Shown: in pieces, positions 1-11,441 of the stretch
How positions within the stretch are numbered: the first letter of the stretch is position 1
Layout: every line of letters starts with the position of its first letter
Made by a program: the position numbers and the translations under genes
NCBI GenBank assembly: GCA_902792905.1
Contig: CADBBH010000006.1
Location: forward strand, 62,001 to 126,000
Origin: Oscillospiraceae bacterium
Lineage (GTDB): Bacteria > Bacillota > Clostridia > Oscillospirales > Acutalibacteraceae
Direction of reading: 5' to 3'
Length of the DNA stretch: 64,000 nt
The notes under the pieces: generated by a model
Database searches by the model: none
Told to the model about the DNA's origin: nothing
Seen by the model: only the letters and a program-made list of their open reading frames with translations

Positions 1-2537
1 CCGGTTTGTGCGGTTTCAGTTTCCTGCGCCTGAGGCTGTCCGTCCTCCGTCTCTTCTGTTTCTTCGCTTTCTTCTCTTGAAACGGATACTGCGGAGATAA
101 TCCTATCGCCCTCATCGAGGCGGATTACTTTGGTTCCTGTGGCGTATTTACCCTGAACGCTCAGCGAATCAACGCGGATTCTGATAATTACGCCGTTGAG
201 TGTGATTAGCATAAGGTCGTCATCGGCGGAAACGGACTGAACGCTGATTACTTTGCCCGTTTTATCATCCAGCTTCATATTGAGCTGACCGGCAGTGCCT
301 CTGCCGTGGGTATCAAAGAGCTTACCGCCTTCGAGAAGTTTACCTTTTCCTTTTTCGCTGATTGTCAGAACAAGGCGGTCTTCGGATTTGACATCCATAC
401 CTACTACGCAGTCATCTTCGCCCTTGAGGCGGATAGCTCTGACGCCGGCGGCCGTTCTGCCCATGTTCCTGACGGTCTTCTCGTCAATATAGAGCAGTCT
501 GCCGTTTCTGGTGCCGATAAAGAGCGTCTGGTTACCGTCGGTCAGGCGTACCCATCCGAGCTCGTCATCTTCGCCGAGGTTGATGGCTCTGATGCCTACC
601 TTGCGCAGATTCTTGAAATTATCGAGCGAAGTTTTCTTGATAATGCCTTTCTTTGTCTGCATTACAAGGAAAACATCCTCTTCTCCGAAATTCGGAACCT
701 TTATCATCGCGGTGATTCTTTCACCCTGGTTTATCTGAAGAACATTGACTACATTCGTGCCCTTGGCGTTTTTGGAACCCTCGGGAATTTCATATCCCTT
801 GATTCTGAATGCTCTGCCCTGATTGGTAAAGCACATAATGAAATCATGAGTTGAGCAGGTGAAGAGAGTCTTGACATTATCTTCTTCTCTGGTGGTAACT
901 CCTCTTGAACCTCTGCCGTTTCTGCCCTGCTGCCTGTATTCGGTGGCAGGTGTGCGCTTTATGTAGCCCATTTCGGTAAGAGTGAATACGCATTCCTCTT
1001 CGGGTATAAGATCTTCGATATCCACTTCACCGCTGACATCGACTATTTCAGTCCTTCTGTCATCGCCGTATTTATCCCTGATAGCGGTGAGCTCATCCTT
1101 CAGAACTCCTTTGAGCATATTCTCATCTGAGAGAAGGGAACGGTAATAAGAAATCTTTTCTTCAAGTTCTTTATATTCCGCTTCCAGTTTTTCGTGATCG
1201 AGTCCCTGGAGAGCTTTGAGACGCATATCGAGGATTGCCTGAGCCTGGACATCATCGAGGCTGAAGCGGTCCATGAGCTTCTGCTTTGCGTCATCGTAGC
1301 TTGTGCGGATAATATGTATAACTTCATCAATATTGTCGTGCGCTATGATAAGTCCTTCAAGCAGGTGGGCTCTTTCGAGAGCTTTGTTGAGAAGGAACTT
1401 TGTCCTTCTTGAAATAACCTGCTTCTGGAACGCTATGTATTCATCAAAATACTCTTTGAGAGTCAGGATTTTCGGCTGCTTCTGGTCATCGACCAGAGCT
1501 CTCATAATGATACCGAACGAGGTCTGCATCTCGGTCTGGCTGAAAAGCTTATTGAGAACTACCTGAGCGTTTGCGTCTCTCTTAAGCTCGATAACTATGC
1601 GCATTCCGTTTCTGTCGCTCTCATCGCGCAGATCCGATATGCCTTCAAGGCGCTTTTCCCTTACCTGGTCTGCAATCTTCTTGATAAGAGCGCGTTTCTT
1701 GACCATATAGGGAAGCTCGGTAACTATAATTCTAGTGCGGTTGTCTCTGCCGTATTCCTCAAATTCGGTCCTTGCCCTGACAACAACCTTACCTCGGCCG
1801 GTCGCGTATGCAGCTCTGATACCCGCTCTGCCCATGATAATTCCGCTTGTCGGAAAATCGGGGCCCTTGATATGCTCCATCATATCCTCGAGCGTAGCGT
1901 CGGGATTTTCGAGCACGCAGATACAGGCATTGATTGCTTCGGTAAGATTATGAGGCGGAATGCTGGTCGTCATACCTACCGCGATACCCTGCGAGCCGTT
2001 TACTATAAGATTCGGAAATCTCGCGGGAAGAGCTCTTGGCTCCTTACAGCTCTCATCGAAGTTCGGACTCCAGTCAACCGTATCCTTCTCTATATCTTCA
2101 AGCATATGGTTACTGATTTTGCTGAGTCTCGCCTCTGTGTACCTGTATGCGGCCGGGGGATCTCCGTCAACCGAGCCGAAGTTTCCATGGCCCTCGACAA
2201 GCATATATCTCATCGAGAAATCCTGCGCAAGTCTTACCATCGCGTCATAAACTGATGTATCGCCGTGCGGATGGTATTTGCCGAGCACGTCGCCGACACA
2301 GGTAGCTGCTTTTTTGAACGGTTTATCCGAAGTCAGATTATCTTCAAAAAGAGTGTAGAGAATTCTGCGGTGAACAGGTTTGAGACCGTCTCTGACATCG
2401 GGGAGGGCTCTGTCAACGATAACGGACATCGCGTAGTCGAGCAGAGCCGATTTCATTTCGGGAACTATATCCGAGGTGGTAATGACCTGATCGGGGAACA
2501 GTATATCCTCGGGTTTGTAATCTCTCTTGTGTGCCAT
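1..2537 (-). CDS. gyrA: DNA gyrase subunit A (3' end beyond window)
   Basis: GyrA cuts and rejoins DNA in the gyrase A2B2 complex that introduces negative supercoils. The frame is open from an ATG at 2537, preceded by AAGGAGGTGGG, through the window edge, giving 845 visible codons. Seen in order: the N-terminal winged-helix region with [20 protein letters not shown], the quinolone-region motif [11 protein letters not shown], the catalytic tyrosine in RYTEARL, and the C-terminal beta-pinwheel repeats. The quinolone-region position equivalent to E. coli Ser83 is Thr and that of Asp87 is Asp, as in susceptible Gram-positive enzymes. The GyrA box reads QQGRNGRG rather than the usual QRRGGRG. The last visible ~30 residues are a Glu/Thr-rich acidic tail, so few residues are probably missing. 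It follows gyrB by 12 bases and is surely co-transcribed with it. Confidence 0.97.
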   Translation of the reverse strand, partial: MAHKRDYKPEDILFPDQVITTSDIVPEMKSALLDYAMSVIVDRALPDVRDGLKPVHRRILYTLFEDNLTSDKPFKKAATCVGDVLGKYHPHGDTSVYDAMVRLAQDFSMRYMLVEGHGNFGSVDGDPPAAYRYTEARLSKISNHMLEDIEKDTVDWSPNFDESCKEPRALPARFPNLIVNGSQGIAVGMTTSIPPHNLTEAINACICVLENPDATLEDMMEHIKGPDFPTSGIIMGRAGIRAAYATGRGKVVVRARTEFEEYGRDNRTRIIVTELPYMVKKRALIKKIADQVREKRLEGISDLRDESDRNGMRIVIELKRDANAQVVLNKLFSQTEMQTSFGIIMRALVDDQKQPKILTLKEYFDEYIAFQKQVISRRTKFLLNKALERAHLLEGLIIAHDNIDEVIHIIRTSYDDAKQKLMDRFSLDDVQAQAILDMRLKALQGLDHEKLEAEYKELEEKISYYRSLLSDENMLKGVLKDELTAIRDKYGDDRRTEIVDVSGEVDIEDLIPEEECVFTLTEMGYIKRTPATEYRQQGRNGRGSRGVTTREEDNVKTLFTCSTHDFIMCFTNQGRAFRIKGYEIPEGSKNAKGTNVVNVLQINQGERITAMIKVPNFGEEDVFLVMQTKKGIIKKTSLDNFKNLRKVGIRAINLGEDDELGWVRLTDGNQTLFIGTRNGRLLYIDEKTVRNMGRTAAGVRAIRLKGEDDCVVGMDVKSEDRLVLTISEKGKGKLLEGGKLFDTHGRGTAGQLNMKLDDKTGKVISVQSVSADDDLMLITLNGVIIRIRVDSLSVQGKYATGTKVIRLDEGDRIISAVSVSREESEETEETEDGQPQAQETETAQT

Positions 2538-2549
2538 TATCCCACCTCC

Positions 2550-4619
2550 TTATATATCAAGATTGACAACATATTTTGCGTTCTCTTCGATCCACTCGCG
2601 TCTGGGATCAACCTCTTCACCCATAAGCAGCGTGAAGATTTCATCTGCGAGTTCCGCATCGGAGAGCGTGATTCTTCTGAGTGTGCGTGTTTCGGGATTC
2701 ATAGTCGTTTCCCAGAGTTCGTGAGCATCCATTTCGCCGAGACCTTTGAACCGGCTGATATCCACTTTGGCATCTGCCTTGTCGCCTCTGAGCTCCGCCG
2801 AAACAGCGTCTCTCTCCTCATCCGAGTAAGCAACCTTCTGGGTTTTGCCGCGCGTGAGCTTATAGAGCGGGGGAACGGCCGAATAAACGTAGCCGTGCTC
2901 GATAAGCGGCTTCATATATCTGAAGAAGAAGGTCAAAAGAAGAGTGCGGATATGAGCGCCGTCAACATCGGCATCGCTCATAATAACTATCTTATGATAG
3001 CGGAGTTTTTCAATATCAAAATCATCGCCGATACCGCAGCCGAACGCCACGATAAGGGGGCTGAGTTTATCATTGCCGTAAACTTTATCGAGGCGCGCCT
3101 TCTCAACGTTTAGCATTTTGCCCCACATCGGGAGTATCGCCTGGAATCTCGAGTCTCTGCCCTGGCTGGCGGAACCGGCAGCCGAGTCGCCCTCTACTAT
3201 GTATATTTCACAGAGCGCAGGGTCTCTCTCATTGCAGTCAAGCAGTTTATCGGGCATCTGACCGCTCTCAAGGCCGTTTTTCTTTCTGACGGTCTCTCTT
3301 GCTTTTCTCGCGGCTTCTCTCGCTCTGTTTGCGTTGAGCGCCTTTTCGAGAATCATTCTTGCTACCTGAGGATTGTCGTCAAAGAACTGCTCAAGTCCTT
3401 CGGAAACAATTGAATTAACAAGCGTTCTTACTTCGGGGTTGCCGAGTTTTGCCTTTGTCTGGCCTTCAAACTGCGCGTTAGTCAGCTTGACGGAAATTAC
3501 GCAGGCGAGACCTTCCTGGACATCTTCGCCGCTCACGCCGCCCTCTTTTATGATTTTTGCCTTCTTGCCGTATTTGTTGATGGCGTTTGTAAGGGCTCTC
3601 TTGAAGCCGTCTTCATGCATACCGCCTTCGGGAGTACGGACATTGTTGGCGAAGGAGACAATCTTTTTATCATATGAGTCATTATACTGGAACGCGAGCT
3701 CGGCAAGTATATCGTCCTTTTTGCCTGAGAGATATATTATCTCCTCGTGTATGGGAGTCTTGTGCCTGTTGAGGAATGTTACATATTCATTGATACCGCC
3801 CTCGTAGCACATTGTCGCTTTGCGGTCCTTCTCGGGCTTTTCTGCGCTTGAGGAACGCGAATCGGTAATCGTGATAGTAAGTCCGGCGTTGAGGAACGCC
3901 TCCTCACGCATTCTCTTGAAAAGAGTTTCGTAGTTGTATTCAAGGGTGTCTGTAAACATCTCGGGATCGGGCTTGAATCTGACATAGGTGCCGGTATGGT
4001 CCGTATCTCCGATTATCTTCATCTCCTGAGTGATGTCGCCGCGTGAGAATCTCATCTGATGAATCTTGCCGTTTCTGTGAACCTCAACCTCGAGCCACTC
4101 GGACAGCGCGTTTACGACCGAAGCACCGACGCCGTGAAGGCCGCCGGATACCTTATATCCGCCGCCGCCGAATTTACCGCCCGCGTGAAGAACGGTGAAT
4201 ACGACTTCAAGCGCGCTCTTGCCGGTCTGATCCTGTGTATCTACGGGAATACCTCTGCCGTTGTCGGTTACGGCAATAATATTTCCCTCCTGGATTTCAA
4301 CCTCAATATGCGTGCAGTAGCCTGCGAGCGCTTCGTCTATTGAATTGTCAACTATTTCATAAACAAGGTGATGAAGGCCGCTTTCGCCCGTCGAACCGAT
4401 ATACATACCTGGTCTTTTACGGACTGCTTCAAGGCCTTCGAGGACCTGAATCTGACTGGCGTCATAATCCTCGGTTACGACCGTGTTCATTTCTGCGCCT
4501 GCCTCGAATTCCTCAATATCCTTCTCGGCTTTCGCAATCTCAGCGGCTTCTTCCGCATCGATTTCGGTCAGAATACCTTCATTCTCTTTTTCTTTATCTT
4601 TTCTGATGTCCTTACTCAA
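2550..4619 (-). CDS. gyrB: DNA gyrase subunit B
   Basis: GyrB is the ATPase subunit of gyrase. The 689-residue product contains the GHKL ATPase signature ([15 protein letters not shown]), the transducer region, and the TOPRIM metal-binding motifs EGDSAAG and [10 protein letters not shown]. The start chosen is TTG at 4619 because GAGGG lies seven bases upstream, a good SD site. This gives an acidic, Lys/Glu-rich extension of about 43 residues before the usual beginning ([15 protein letters not shown]). An internal ATG at residue 44 has only a poorly spaced GAGG, so the extension is probably translated, though the shorter form cannot be excluded. It is co-transcribed with gyrA, and ten bases separate it from the upstream unrecognised gene. 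Confidence 0.97.
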   Translation of the reverse strand: MSKDIRKDKEKENEGILTEIDAEEAAEIAKAEKDIEEFEAGAEMNTVVTEDYDASQIQVLEGLEAVRKRPGMYIGSTGESGLHHLVYEIVDNSIDEALAGYCTHIEVEIQEGNIIAVTDNGRGIPVDTQDQTGKSALEVVFTVLHAGGKFGGGGYKVSGGLHGVGASVVNALSEWLEVEVHRNGKIHQMRFSRGDITQEMKIIGDTDHTGTYVRFKPDPEMFTDTLEYNYETLFKRMREEAFLNAGLTITITDSRSSSAEKPEKDRKATMCYEGGINEYVTFLNRHKTPIHEEIIYLSGKKDDILAELAFQYNDSYDKKIVSFANNVRTPEGGMHEDGFKRALTNAINKYGKKAKIIKEGGVSGEDVQEGLACVISVKLTNAQFEGQTKAKLGNPEVRTLVNSIVSEGLEQFFDDNPQVARMILEKALNANRAREAARKARETVRKKNGLESGQMPDKLLDCNERDPALCEIYIVEGDSAAGSASQGRDSRFQAILPMWGKMLNVEKARLDKVYGNDKLSPLIVAFGCGIGDDFDIEKLRYHKIVIMSDADVDGAHIRTLLLTFFFRYMKPLIEHGYVYSAVPPLYKLTRGKTQKVAYSDEERDAVSAELRGDKADAKVDISRFKGLGEMDAHELWETTMNPETRTLRRITLSDAELADEIFTLLMGEEVDPRREWIEENAKYVVNLDI

Positions 4620-4629
4620 GATCTTACCC

Positions 4630-5505
4630 TCACATTCCTATTTTGGATACAGCGCTTTTTTTCTGTTTTTTGGGCTTATACGGCGGAGGATTGTCCAGCT
4701 TCATCCTGGCGCCTTTGCCTGCTTTTGAAGCGAGATATTTATTCACGTTGATAACCGGCTGCGCGAGCTCGGTGCTCATATATTCGGCGCAGTTAGCGAG
4801 CAGCTCCATATCGTTTTCAAGCGAGCCGAGTATGGTAACGCAGATGAGACTCTGCGTTTCGTTGGTTCCGTCGCTGTAAATTTCATTGAAGAGCTTGAAG
4901 AGACGTTTCATCTCTGTGTCGTTGTTCCTGCGGATAACTTCAATCACCTTCGCGTTGCCGTGGTTGAGGAAGAAATCCTCGGCAAGGAACTGACCGTATT
5001 TTTCGCAGTTTTCTTTATATGCTTCTCTGAGCTCAGGATAAATTGCGGTGAATCTGTTGGCGAGCGTGTTGGGGTCGTAGGAGACCGCGCCGCTCTTTGC
5101 CTGCGCCTTTGATACCGGAGCCGGCAGTTTGGATTTGACGGGCTTTACAAACTTCGTGCCGAAGGTCTCAACGAGCGTATCTGTGTAGTTGTTGACCGCA
5201 TATCTTATATCTTTGTCATTAGCCGTTTCGGCTTCAAGGAGGGATTCGTCGAGCTTAACGAAGTCTGCGCTCTTTATTTCACCTTCCTTGGCAACGCCAT
5301 AGAGGAAGATTCTGTTGTTGAAGTGCTCAATCCTGAAAGCTTTGTTTTCGCCCTTGAATTCCATCACATATCTTCCGGAGGATTCAGTAATCGGCGCGGC
5401 CGATTTGTCCGCTCCGTCGGGATAGACGGGGGAGAATCCGCATTCCTTGACCGCGGGTTGAATTCCTTTGTAAATTGACTCGAGAATTTCTCTGATATCT
5501 GCCAT
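4630..5505 (-). CDS. Unrecognised protein upstream of gyrB
   Basis: I do not recognise this 291-residue protein with confidence. Start ATG 5505 was chosen because AAGGAG lies just before it; the in-frame codons further upstream have no SD. There is no signal peptide or membrane segment, so it is cytoplasmic. The N-terminal ~110 residues look like a mixed alpha/beta domain. A Lys/Pro/Ala linker follows (near residues 125-140). The C-terminal half is helical, with a pattern (GQFLAEDFF, then [14 protein letters not shown]) reminiscent of DUF7674-type helical domains, which is a weak resemblance only. The tail is basic and Pro/Lys-rich. It shares a promoter with gyrB-gyrA and sits where recF or small S4 genes lie in other Firmicutes, but it resembles neither. 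Confidence 0.75.
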   Translation of the reverse strand: MADIREILESIYKGIQPAVKECGFSPVYPDGADKSAAPITESSGRYVMEFKGENKAFRIEHFNNRIFLYGVAKEGEIKSADFVKLDESLLEAETANDKDIRYAVNNYTDTLVETFGTKFVKPVKSKLPAPVSKAQAKSGAVSYDPNTLANRFTAIYPELREAYKENCEKYGQFLAEDFFLNHGNAKVIEVIRRNNDTEMKRLFKLFNEIYSDGTNETQSLICVTILGSLENDMELLANCAEYMSTELAQPVINVNKYLASKAGKGARMKLDNPPPYKPKKQKKSAVSKIGM

Positions 5506-5544
5506 TTTTCTGCTCCTTTGGTTTATTCTGAAAATACACAATGT

Positions 5545-5573
5545 ATTATAACATAAGTAGTACTATAATACAA
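5545..5573 (-). promoter_or_regulatory. Promoter for the 5505-gyrB-gyrA operon
   Basis: On the minus strand TTGTAT and a perfect TATAAT are separated by 17 bases. The predicted transcript starts about 30-40 bases before ATG 5505. Confidence 0.7.
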
Positions 5574-5633
5574 GTATTTTTTTAATATATAATATATAAA
5601 AAACGGCCCGGATGTTTAAATATTTCAGTGCAG

Positions 5634-5662
5634 TTGACGAAGCGAAAAATATGTGATAATAT
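5634..5662 (+). promoter_or_regulatory. Promoter for ddl-ywiB-argS
   Basis: TTGACG and TAATAT are separated by 17 bases on the plus strand, about 35 bases before the ddl start. It is divergent from the gyrase promoter, so 5506-5697 is a two-way promoter region with no gene. Confidence 0.75.
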
Positions 5663-5697
5663 ATAATGAATTTATATGCGCCGCGAGGTTATTTACA

Positions 5698-6756
5698 ATG
5701 AAAATGAAAGTGCTTATCGTCTTCGGAGGCGTCTCGAGCGAACATGATGTTTCGCTTGTTTCCGCAAGCTCCGTGATTAAAAATATTCCTGCCGAAAAAT
5801 ATGAAGTTCTCACAATGGGTATAACCAAAGAGGGCGTCTCTTATCTCTATTCCGGACCGGCCGAAAATCTCCCTGATGGAAAATGGTTGGATAACCCCGA
5901 TTTTCTGGAAAGATGCGTTATTTCTCCCGACAGAGAGCATCACGGCATAATACGCCTAGAAGGTGGCAGTGTCGAGCGTGTCGATGTGGTTTTTCCTGTG
6001 CTTCACGGCAAAAACGGCGAGGACGGCACGATGCAGGGGCTTCTCGAAATATCCGGTATTCCCTTTGTCGGCTGCAAAACCGCTGCTTCGGCGGTTTGCA
6101 TGGATAAATCCCTGACCAACGCTCTTCTCGATTATCATAAAGTGTCCCAGGCAAAGTGGGTAGCTGTGAATAAATTCGATTTCACCGGCGAAAAAGAGAA
6201 ATTCGCCCGAGAGGCGGCAGATTATCTCGGCTTCCCGATTTTTGTAAAACCCGCCAACGCCGGCTCTTCCGTCGGTATCCGTAAAGCGGTGGACATTGAT
6301 TCACTTATCGATGCCTGCGATTATGCTTTTGAATTTGATAAGAAGATAGTCCTCGAAGAGAGCGTTACGGGCGCGGAGGTTGAGTGCGCCGTGCTCGGCA
6401 ATGATGTGCCCGTCGCCTCCACGGTCGGCGAAATAGTTCCCTGCAATGATTTCTATGATTATGACGCGAAATATATAGCCAATGCCACGGGCCTGTATAT
6501 CCCCGCGAGAATCTCAGACGAAAAGATTGAAGAAATAAGGCGAAAGGCAGTCAGAATATATAAGCTTCTCGGCTGCAGCGGTCTTACCAGAGTCGATTTC
6601 TTTGTCAGGGAATCAGACGATGAGGTAATGCTCAACGAGCTTAACACAATACCCGGATTCACCTCTATCAGTATGTATCCGAAGCTTTTCGCGGCAAGCG
6701 GAATCGAGTATCCCGAGCTTATTGACCGCCTGATCGGCTACGCGCTGGAGAACTGA
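5698..6756 (+). CDS. ddl: D-alanine--D-alanine ligase
   Basis: This ATP-grasp enzyme joins two D-alanines for the peptidoglycan pentapeptide. From ATG 5698 (CGAGG nine bases upstream) the protein has 352 residues, normal for Ddl. An in-frame ATG at 5653 overlaps the promoter and has no SD. Visible motifs are the N-terminal VFGGVSSEHDVS, GKNGEDGTMQGLLE, the ATP-binding KPANAGSSVGI, the omega-loop YDYDAKY, and the C-terminal metal-binding LNELNTIPGFT. The tyrosines of the omega loop are those of D-Ala-D-Ala ligases rather than the His-containing loop of VanA/VanB-type D-lactate ligases, so vancomycin resistance is not predicted. It abuts the DUF1934 gene. Confidence 0.96.
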   Translation: MKMKVLIVFGGVSSEHDVSLVSASSVIKNIPAEKYEVLTMGITKEGVSYLYSGPAENLPDGKWLDNPDFLERCVISPDREHHGIIRLEGGSVERVDVVFPVLHGKNGEDGTMQGLLEISGIPFVGCKTAASAVCMDKSLTNALLDYHKVSQAKWVAVNKFDFTGEKEKFAREAADYLGFPIFVKPANAGSSVGIRKAVDIDSLIDACDYAFEFDKKIVLEESVTGAEVECAVLGNDVPVASTVGEIVPCNDFYDYDAKYIANATGLYIPARISDEKIEEIRRKAVRIYKLLGCSGLTRVDFFVRESDDEVMLNELNTIPGFTSISMYPKLFAASGIEYPELIDRLIGYALEN

Positions 6757-7182
6757 ATGAAAAAAGGGTTTATTACAATCAGAGACCGTCATTTTCACGA
6801 TAGTGACAGAAATGATGATTTCGGAGAAATTACCACGGCGTGTGAGGTCGGAGTTGACGGCGAATCGATAGTTGTGAATTATTATGAATCTATCGGTGAG
6901 CTCAATGACTGCCAGACCTGCATAATGATAAAAAAAGACCGTGTTACAATGATGCGCAACGGCAGATTCAGAACCGGTATGATATTTGAAAATCACAAGC
7001 GCCATATCAGCTGTTATGAGACTCCATTCGGCGAAATTATGATAGGTATTTATACGAATGCCATGTTCGTTTCATTTGACGAATACGGCGGTGTGATTGA
7101 TGTCGCTTATACTATTGATACCAACGGCGACCTTGTCAGCGAGAATGAAATCAGGATTACTGTTGAAGTAAAGGAAGAATAG
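6757..7182 (+). CDS. DUF1934 (YwiB-like) beta-barrel protein
   Basis: A 141-residue cytoplasmic protein of the DUF1934/YwiB family, a lipocalin-like beta barrel of unknown function. ATG 6757 directly follows the ddl stop, so translation is probably coupled. Alternating strands typical of the family are visible, including a basic turn with FRTGMIFENHKRH and a strand ending YTIDTNGDLVSENEI. The family often lies immediately before argS (as ywiB does in Bacillus), and here the gap to argS is two bases. A link with arginyl-tRNA formation is suggested only by that conserved neighbourhood. Confidence 0.85.
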   Translation: MKKGFITIRDRHFHDSDRNDDFGEITTACEVGVDGESIVVNYYESIGELNDCQTCIMIKKDRVTMMRNGRFRTGMIFENHKRHISCYETPFGEIMIGIYTNAMFVSFDEYGGVIDVAYTIDTNGDLVSENEIRITVEVKEE

Positions 7183-7184
7183 AT

Positions 7185-8927
7185 ATGTCAGTATTGGTAA
7201 AACAGGCAGTTACGGAAATAAGAAGAGCGATTATGGAAGCCGCGGGCAGGGCAGTTGCCGACGGCTTGTTTCCCGAATGTCCTCTCGCGGATTTTGTGAT
7301 AGAAGTTCCTGCCAACAAGGCAAACGGCGATTATTCATCCAATGCCGCCATGGCCTGGGCGAGGGATCTTCATAAGGCCCCGCGGGAAATTGCGGGCATA
7401 CTCTGCGAAAGGCTCGTGCTTGCCGACACCTTTGCAGACAGATGCGAAATAGCCGGCCCGGGATTTATGAATTTCTATCTCAGTGAAAGCTTCAATGCGT
7501 GCATAGTTGAAGATATTCTTGAAAAGGGCGGGGATTACGGCCGCTCCGGATACGGCGCGGGTAAAAAAATAAATGTTGAATTCGTTTCCGCAAATCCCAC
7601 CGGACCTATGCATATGGGCAATGCCAGAGGCGGCGCTCTCGGAGACTGCCTGGCTGCAGTGCTCAGCTTTGCCGGCTATGAGGTTGAGAGAGAATTCTAT
7701 GTAAACGATGCGGGCAACCAGATAGCTAAATTCGGCCTCTCTCTCGATATCAGATATCAGCAGCTGTTCCTCGGCGAGAACGCTCCCGAGCTTCCTGAGG
7801 ACAGTTATCACGGCGAAGATATAATTGAGAGAGCGAAGGAATTTGCTGCGATTCACGGTGATAAATATATTTCGGCGGGCGAAGATGAACGCAGACAGGC
7901 GCTTATCGATTTTGCCCTGCCTAAGAATATTGAGCTTATGAAAGCCAATATGGAAAAATACCGCATTGTTTATAACACCTGGTTCCCCGAGAGTATCCTT
8001 CACAATGATGGAGAACTCAACGAAACCGTCCGGATTCTAAAGGATAAAGGCCTAACTTACGAGAAAGACGGCGCTTTATGGTACAAAAATAAAGAGATTC
8101 TCGGAGCCCGCCTCAAAACGGAAGGCAAGAGCGATGAGGAAATAGAACGCCTCGAGCTTAAGGATGAGGTTCTCATCAGGCAAAACGGCAACCCGACTTA
8201 TTTTGCGGCAGACATTGCCTATCACCGCAATAAGTTTGCCAGAGGTTTTGACAGGGCAATAGATGTCTGGGGCGCGGATCACCACGGACACGTAGCCAGA
8301 ATGAAGGGCGCTCTCGATGCTGTAGGACTTAACGGCGACAATCTCGATATAGTCCTTATGCAGTTGGTCAATCTTAAAAAAGACGGTCAGCCGGTGAGAA
8401 TGAGCAAGAGGACCGGAAAAGCAATTACGCTTACCGATTTGCTCGATGAAATCCCCATAGATGCCGTGCGATTCTTCTTCAATATGAGAGAGCCGGGTTC
8501 ACCGATAGACTTCGATCTCGATCTTGCTATTTCACAGAACAGCGAAAACCCGGTCTATTACTGCCAGTATGCCCACGCGAGAATCTGCTCCATCTTCAGA
8601 AAACTCGAGGAGGAGGGGAAGGCATACAGAAAGTGCAATCTTCCCGAGCTTATGCTTCTTAAAGAGGAAGAGGAAAAGGATCTTATAAAGCATCTCGCTT
8701 CATTTACCGATCAGGTGATTATCGCAGCAAAGAATTATGACCCCGCAAGAATAACCAAATACGCCGTGGAACTCGCGACGCTCTTCCATAAATTCTATAA
8801 TGCGTGCAGGGTAAACTGCGATGACGAGGCGCTCAGAAACGCCAGACTCTCGCTCTGCCTTTGCGTAAAGACAGTTCTCGCGAATATCCTCAATATGTTC
8901 AAAATTACGGTTCCCGATAAAATGTAA
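7185..8927 (+). CDS. argS: Arginyl-tRNA synthetase
   Basis: A class I aminoacyl-tRNA synthetase that charges tRNA-Arg. The 580-residue protein has the N-terminal Add-1 domain, which binds the tRNA D-loop (residues ~1-110). The HIGH-like PMHMGNARGG follows VEFVSANPTG (residues ~131-150). Next come the insertion with WGADHHGHVARM, the KMSKS-like motif VRMSKRTGK, and the C-terminal DALR anticodon-binding domain (from about residue 455). Length and domain order are normal. It is the last gene of the ddl operon and ends at a bidirectional terminator shared with atpC. Confidence 0.97.
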   Translation: MSVLVKQAVTEIRRAIMEAAGRAVADGLFPECPLADFVIEVPANKANGDYSSNAAMAWARDLHKAPREIAGILCERLVLADTFADRCEIAGPGFMNFYLSESFNACIVEDILEKGGDYGRSGYGAGKKINVEFVSANPTGPMHMGNARGGALGDCLAAVLSFAGYEVEREFYVNDAGNQIAKFGLSLDIRYQQLFLGENAPELPEDSYHGEDIIERAKEFAAIHGDKYISAGEDERRQALIDFALPKNIELMKANMEKYRIVYNTWFPESILHNDGELNETVRILKDKGLTYEKDGALWYKNKEILGARLKTEGKSDEEIERLELKDEVLIRQNGNPTYFAADIAYHRNKFARGFDRAIDVWGADHHGHVARMKGALDAVGLNGDNLDIVLMQLVNLKKDGQPVRMSKRTGKAITLTDLLDEIPIDAVRFFFNMREPGSPIDFDLDLAISQNSENPVYYCQYAHARICSIFRKLEEEGKAYRKCNLPELMLLKEEEEKDLIKHLASFTDQVIIAAKNYDPARITKYAVELATLFHKFYNACRVNCDDEALRNARLSLCLCVKTVLANILNMFKITVPDKM

Positions 8928-8930
8928 TTA

Positions 8931-8957
8931 AAAAAGACCTGCCGGAGCAGGTCTTTT

Positions 8958-8959
<2 letters not shown>
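8931..8959. terminator. Bidirectional terminator between argS and atpC
   Basis: AAAAAGACCTGC and GCAGGTCTTTTT form a perfect 12-bp stem around a CGGA loop, with A- and T-runs on either side so that it works on both strands. It overlaps the atpC stop codon. Confidence 0.93.
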
Positions 8960-11439
<2,480 letters not shown>

Positions 11440-11441
11440 TC

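Noticed and set aside
2265-3113. 282-residue ORF on the plus strand over gyrA-gyrB
   Set aside because: It lies opposite two certain genes and has no translation signal.
5698-6756. Vancomycin-resistance-type D-Ala-D-Lac ligase
   Set aside because: The omega-loop tyrosines (YDYDAKY) are those of D-Ala-D-Ala ligases and no van genes are nearby.
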